Assembly: GCA_040383485.1 (NCBI GenBank)
Contig: JBEIDK010000167.1
Location: 1 to 6,683, forward strand
Direction of reading: 5' to 3'
Source: JBEIDK01 sp040383485
GTDB lineage: Bacteria; Bacteroidota; Bacteroidia; UBA4408
Length of the DNA: 6,683 nt
Shown here in pieces: positions 4,446-6,683 of this stretch. Below the pieces are notes generated by a model. The model was not told the DNA's origin, made no database searches, and worked only from the letters and a program-made list of their open reading frames with translations. The position numbers and the translations under genes were made by a program. Each line of letters begins with the position of its first letter. Position 1 is the first letter of the stretch.

Positions 4446-5441
4446 ATGATAAGAATAATTACAACAACTCTTTGCATTTTACTCTTTACACTTTGCACAA
4501 CAAAAAGCAAAGCACAAAACAATTTTAGGTGGGCTGATAGCGGTTCAGTTTGGCATTATAACAACAGAACACCCATTTTTACTTTTGGTTATAAGCACGC
4601 TTGGCTTGAAAAAGATACAATAATAAATGGAATCGAATGCCAACAAATTAAGAGCGAAAAGCAACATTGCTACCAATCAGGTCCAACAACTTATGTTTCA
4701 AGTTCAATAAGTGCAGATTCAACCTATTATGTCTATAAAAATGGTATCAATGTTTTTGTATTGCGAAATGGTATTTTTAAATTATGGTATAAAACACAAG
4801 CAGCAGTAAATGATATTTGGCACTTTGCTAATTCACCAGAAGGTATTAAAATAGATAGTATTCATTCTTTCAACTATAACAATCAAACCTTACATGATTA
4901 TTATTTATCGCAATGCGATTCATTAGGCAACACAATAGTAACCTTAGTTTATGAACCAACAATTTACGGTCCAGATACAGTAGAATTAAGGCAAACAGGA
5001 ATTGTAAATGATTTATTTGGTCCATACTATGGTTTTGAAGGCCTAGTTAATTTTCCACCTAATCCGGAGTTTGGTGATGTACCGAATTTTTTAAAATGTT
5101 TTCAAAGTAATAATTTCCCTCAATGGATTAGTTACGGTAATGATTGTTATAACGGTGTTCTTACAAATGTCCAAACAATTGACTTTGGCAATAATAGTCT
5201 TGCATTGTACCCAAACCCAACAAACGACATTTTAAACATATCCTACACACTCACAACCAAGCTAAAAACAAACATTCAAATAATTAACTCACAAGGGCAA
5301 ATAGTAAAAGAAATTACTAAGCATGAAATGACGGGGGAGCAAACAATAAAAATAGATATTAAAGCACTTGCCAAAGGTTTGTATTATATTAGATATTCAA
5401 CCGAAAATAATAACTACCTAAAGAAATTAATTGTCAATTAA
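4446..5441 (+). CDS. Secreted T9SS cargo protein, second gene of the operon
   Basis: This 331-residue protein has a Sec signal peptide (1-24) with a hydrophobic core around ILLFTLC and a likely cut after SKAQ. Residues 26-245 form a compact domain with short strands: DTIINGIECQQI (57-68), YYVYKNGINVFVLRNGIFKLWYK (94-116), a following NDIWHF, then IKIDSIHSF and a late LKCFQSNNFPQWISYGNDC (216-234). This order resembles a common, uncharacterised Bacteroidota secreted-protein type that carries a sorting domain; that likeness is from memory, not a search. Residues 252-331 are a T9SS type A sorting domain: LALYPNPTNDILNISY, then INSQGQIVKEI, LAKGLYYIRY and KKLIVN. The start lies 4 nt after the previous stop, so the two are almost certainly co-transcribed. 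No catalytic motif is seen; function unknown. Confidence 0.85.
   Translation: MIRIITTTLCILLFTLCTTKSKAQNNFRWADSGSVWHYNNRTPIFTFGYKHAWLEKDTIINGIECQQIKSEKQHCYQSGPTTYVSSSISADSTYYVYKNGINVFVLRNGIFKLWYKTQAAVNDIWHFANSPEGIKIDSIHSFNYNNQTLHDYYLSQCDSLGNTIVTLVYEPTIYGPDTVELRQTGIVNDLFGPYYGFEGLVNFPPNPEFGDVPNFLKCFQSNNFPQWISYGNDCYNGVLTNVQTIDFGNNSLALYPNPTNDILNISYTLTTKLKTNIQIINSQGQIVKEITKHEMTGEQTIKIDIKALAKGLYYIRYSTENNNYLKKLIVN
4467..4501 (+). repeat. Degenerate heptamer periodicity in the second signal peptide
   Basis: Five consecutive 7-nt units read ACTCTTT, GCATTTT, ACTCTTT, ACACTTT and GCACAAC. The first and third are identical and the others differ from them at a few positions. They encode the hydrophobic core around TLCILLFTLCTT. 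This looks like an old, decayed relative of the kind of heptamer array seen in the first gene's signal peptide. The periodicity is seen directly; the common origin is inference. Confidence 0.45.
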
Positions 5442-5458
5442 ACATAAAGCCTTCCCTC

Positions 5459-5478
5459 TCTTTTTTCTTGAAAAAAGA
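5459..5478 (+). terminator. Weak A/T hairpin after the T9SS operon
   Basis: TCTTTTTT (5459-5466) pairs with AAAAAAGA (5471-5478) across a CTTG loop. It lies 17 nt after the stop codon of the second T9SS gene. It has almost no G-C pairs, and the run of T precedes rather than follows the stem, so termination would be inefficient at best. It may instead be the first part of a longer non-coding element. Confidence 0.3.
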
Positions 5479-5754
5479 AATAAAAATTCAAGACTTTATA
5501 TAAAAATTCTTCTGCGTTGAGATTAGTAGAAAGTTTAACAATACTTGTATTTTCTCAAAGGCCAAAAGGTAGTCTAAAAATGGCTCACAACCCTTACTTA
5601 ACTTCAAAAACGTAGGCTGCTGAATAGCCTTCCGAAAGGGCAAACGCTAAAATACAGGTCATTATTTTTACGATTTTTTTATAATGCCACCAACGCTTCA
5701 AACAATCCATTTAGCAACTTTAAAGTGTTACAATCAGAGGTTAATTTTTCAAAA

Positions 5755-5762
5755 TAAGTTTG
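5755..5762 (+). promoter_or_regulatory. Possible -7 box (TAAGTTTG) for the gene at 5838
   Basis: The octamer matches TAnnTTTG. The expected -33 position, near 5732-5738, offers only TTA. Transcription would start near 5770, with an AT-rich leader of about 68 nt before the ATG at 5838. No other exact match lies in this intergenic region on the + strand. Confidence 0.35.
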
Positions 5763-5837
5763 TAAAAAAAGTGTACAATTTATTTTTTTCGCTTTACAAA
5801 TAATTCAAAAATTAATAAACTTAAATTCTTTTAGAAC

Positions 5838-6626
5838 ATGGCATCAACAACTGAAAAAGGACACCCAAAAAATGTATCAAATTTTGAAACATTAATAACC
5901 TTTTGCAAAGGTTACGGAGCAGATTACAAACCAAGTCAAACAAATCAAGAAATTAATGCATCGACAAACAAAACTGTGGCAACTCAAAACGACAGTATTG
6001 TAAGTGACACAGTAAATATCCCTAATCAAACAAGTAACGAAGCGACATTCACAAATGAAGAAGAAGAAGTTGACACAATAACAACCATAAAATTTGATGA
6101 ACTTTCAGTTTCTATTAATCGTTTAATCATTTATGACGAGGACAAGAAAATTGACCAAATTCAAAAAGATACAGTTGAAATCTATACTGAACTTGGAGAG
6201 ACAATAGAAGGTCAACTTATTTCTATTTCAAGCGACCAACTCACTGGCTTGACAGTTGAGCAACGCTACGAAACGAGTGTGACAATTATGAATGAAGGTC
6301 CACATTGTGACTTAACCGACTGGAAACATTTTTATTCAGACTGGAAACGATTGAAAGCAAATAATTCTGGACAATTTATCTCTGACAAATATTCTGAAAA
6401 AGAGTATGAAAAATTCCCGAAAATATCAATTGACGACTTAAAACAAAAAGTAAAAGACCAATGCGGAGATGAATGGCTAAAACTTTTAGAAAAGGTAAAA
6501 ACGCCAACAGAATATCCAAGTGGAGTTGGTATCAGTCGTTATTATTTAAAAGTGACAGGACAACGAAAGGACAATGGGCAAACCGTGACGAAATTTATAA
6601 TTATTGAAACACCAATGGGATGCTAA
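5838..6626 (+). CDS. Unrecognised 262-residue protein, probable chimera of two modules
   Basis: No signal peptide or membrane segment is visible, so a cytoplasmic product is likely. Residues 1-34, with KGHPKNVSNFETLITFCKGY, resemble the start of an uncharacterised Bacteroidota family whose members, from memory, begin with a KGHxKNVxNFExLI pattern. Residues 35-82 are a low-complexity N/T/S/E linker with an EEEE run. Residues 83-262 look like a separate folded domain, with paired strands around TVEIYTELGETIEGQ, a Trp-rich stretch CDLTDWKHFYSDWKRL (157-172), EYPSGVGISRYYLKV and a C-terminal IIIETPMGC. It has four cysteines (23, 157, 209, 262). Of 19 Asp codons 15 are GAC, against 7 of 31 in the gene at 2927 and 2 of 14 in the gene at 4446, which suggests a different origin. 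Function unknown. The ATG at 5838 is the first in the frame after the leader. Confidence 0.75.
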   Translation: MASTTEKGHPKNVSNFETLITFCKGYGADYKPSQTNQEINASTNKTVATQNDSIVSDTVNIPNQTSNEATFTNEEEEVDTITTIKFDELSVSINRLIIYDEDKKIDQIQKDTVEIYTELGETIEGQLISISSDQLTGLTVEQRYETSVTIMNEGPHCDLTDWKHFYSDWKRLKANNSGQFISDKYSEKEYEKFPKISIDDLKQKVKDQCGDEWLKLLEKVKTPTEYPSGVGISRYYLKVTGQRKDNGQTVTKFIIIETPMGC

Positions 6627-6683
6627 CGGACGAAAGAAATACTGGTGCTAACAGCATGTTAGCGATAGCCGCTGTTTCAGTGC
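6621..6683. repeat. TGCTAAC direct repeat and GCTAACA palindrome at the right edge
   Basis: GCTAACA (6647-6653) and TGTTAGC (6657-6663) form a perfect 7-bp stem with a GCA loop, 21 nt after the stop codon. TGCTAAC also occurs at 6621-6627, across the stop itself, as a direct repeat 25 nt upstream. The hairpin has no T-tract, so it is not a standard terminator. The following bases run off the window. It may be the near half of a structured repeat or recombination-site-like element; it does not match the integron attC core sites RYYYAAC/GTTRRRY. Confidence 0.45.

Larger units (their letters stand above)
5442..5837. other. Non-coding region, possible dispersed intergenic element
   Basis: No gene of useful length is present. 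After the A/T hairpin (5459-5478) the sequence becomes less AT-rich around 5510-5650 than in its surroundings. It includes a small hairpin at 5627-5641 (GCCTT with AGGGC around a CCGAA loop). On the minus strand a 22-codon frame (MTCILAFALSEGYSAAYVFEVK without its stop would be 22 residues) runs across 5595-5663. Sequences of this flavour recur between genes in Bacteroidota as far as I recall, but I cannot verify that here. From about 5750 onward it is the promoter and leader region of the gene at 5838. Confidence 0.35.

Noticed and set aside
6621..6683. Integron attC site
   Set aside because: The palindrome GCTAACA/TGTTAGC does not satisfy the RYYYAAC and GTTRRRY core pair, and no integrase gene is in the window.

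Overview
The window is AT-rich DNA from a member of the Bacteroidota. Three things support this: two proteins end in a type IX secretion (T9SS, Por) C-terminal sorting domain, the start codons lack clear Shine-Dalgarno sequences, and several TAnnTTTG boxes match the Bacteroidota sigma -7 consensus. The genus cannot be fixed from this sequence alone. All confident genes lie on the + strand, and the content looks accessory rather than housekeeping.

Layout. (1) 1-375 has no confident gene. It holds a long interrupted inverted repeat at 1-132, a 13-nt inverted repeat built on AAAATTTT at 227-287, and a possible 34-codon small ORF. (2) 376-1023 encodes a complete NarL/FixJ-type response regulator with no partner kinase in view. 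A perfect 25-bp terminator stem closes it. (3) 1097-1549 is mostly empty, with a doubtful 49-codon ORF and a weak hairpin. (4) About 1550-2884 is an apparently intact IS3-family insertion sequence of 1335 bp. It has 33-nt imperfect terminal inverted repeats, orfA and orfB in -1 register, an A AAA AAG slippery site, and a DD(35)E catalytic triad. (5) 2927-5441 is a two-gene operon, with 4 nt between the genes, encoding secreted or surface-anchored T9SS cargo proteins. Both signal-peptide regions contain 7-nt periodic repeats; in the first gene there are three perfect TTATCAA copies. (6) 5442-5837 is non-coding and may hold a dispersed element. (7) 5838-6626 encodes an unrecognised 262-residue protein that looks like a chimera: a short N-terminal module, a low-complexity linker and a larger conserved-looking C-terminal domain. 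Its aspartate codon choice differs sharply from that of the operon before it. A GCTAACA/TGTTAGC palindrome follows, and the window ends in similar structured non-coding DNA.

How the parts relate. The insertion sequence sits 42 nt upstream of the first T9SS gene. It has therefore probably replaced or separated that operon's original promoter, and a TATCTTTG box inside its right end points outward toward the operon. The response regulator ends in a strong terminator and has no demonstrated link to the operon. I found no CRISPR array, tRNA, rRNA, or recognisable defence or toxin-antitoxin system. The points most worth following up are the heptamer repeat in the signal peptide, the chimeric last gene with its flanking structured repeats, and the promoter arrangement created by the insertion sequence.
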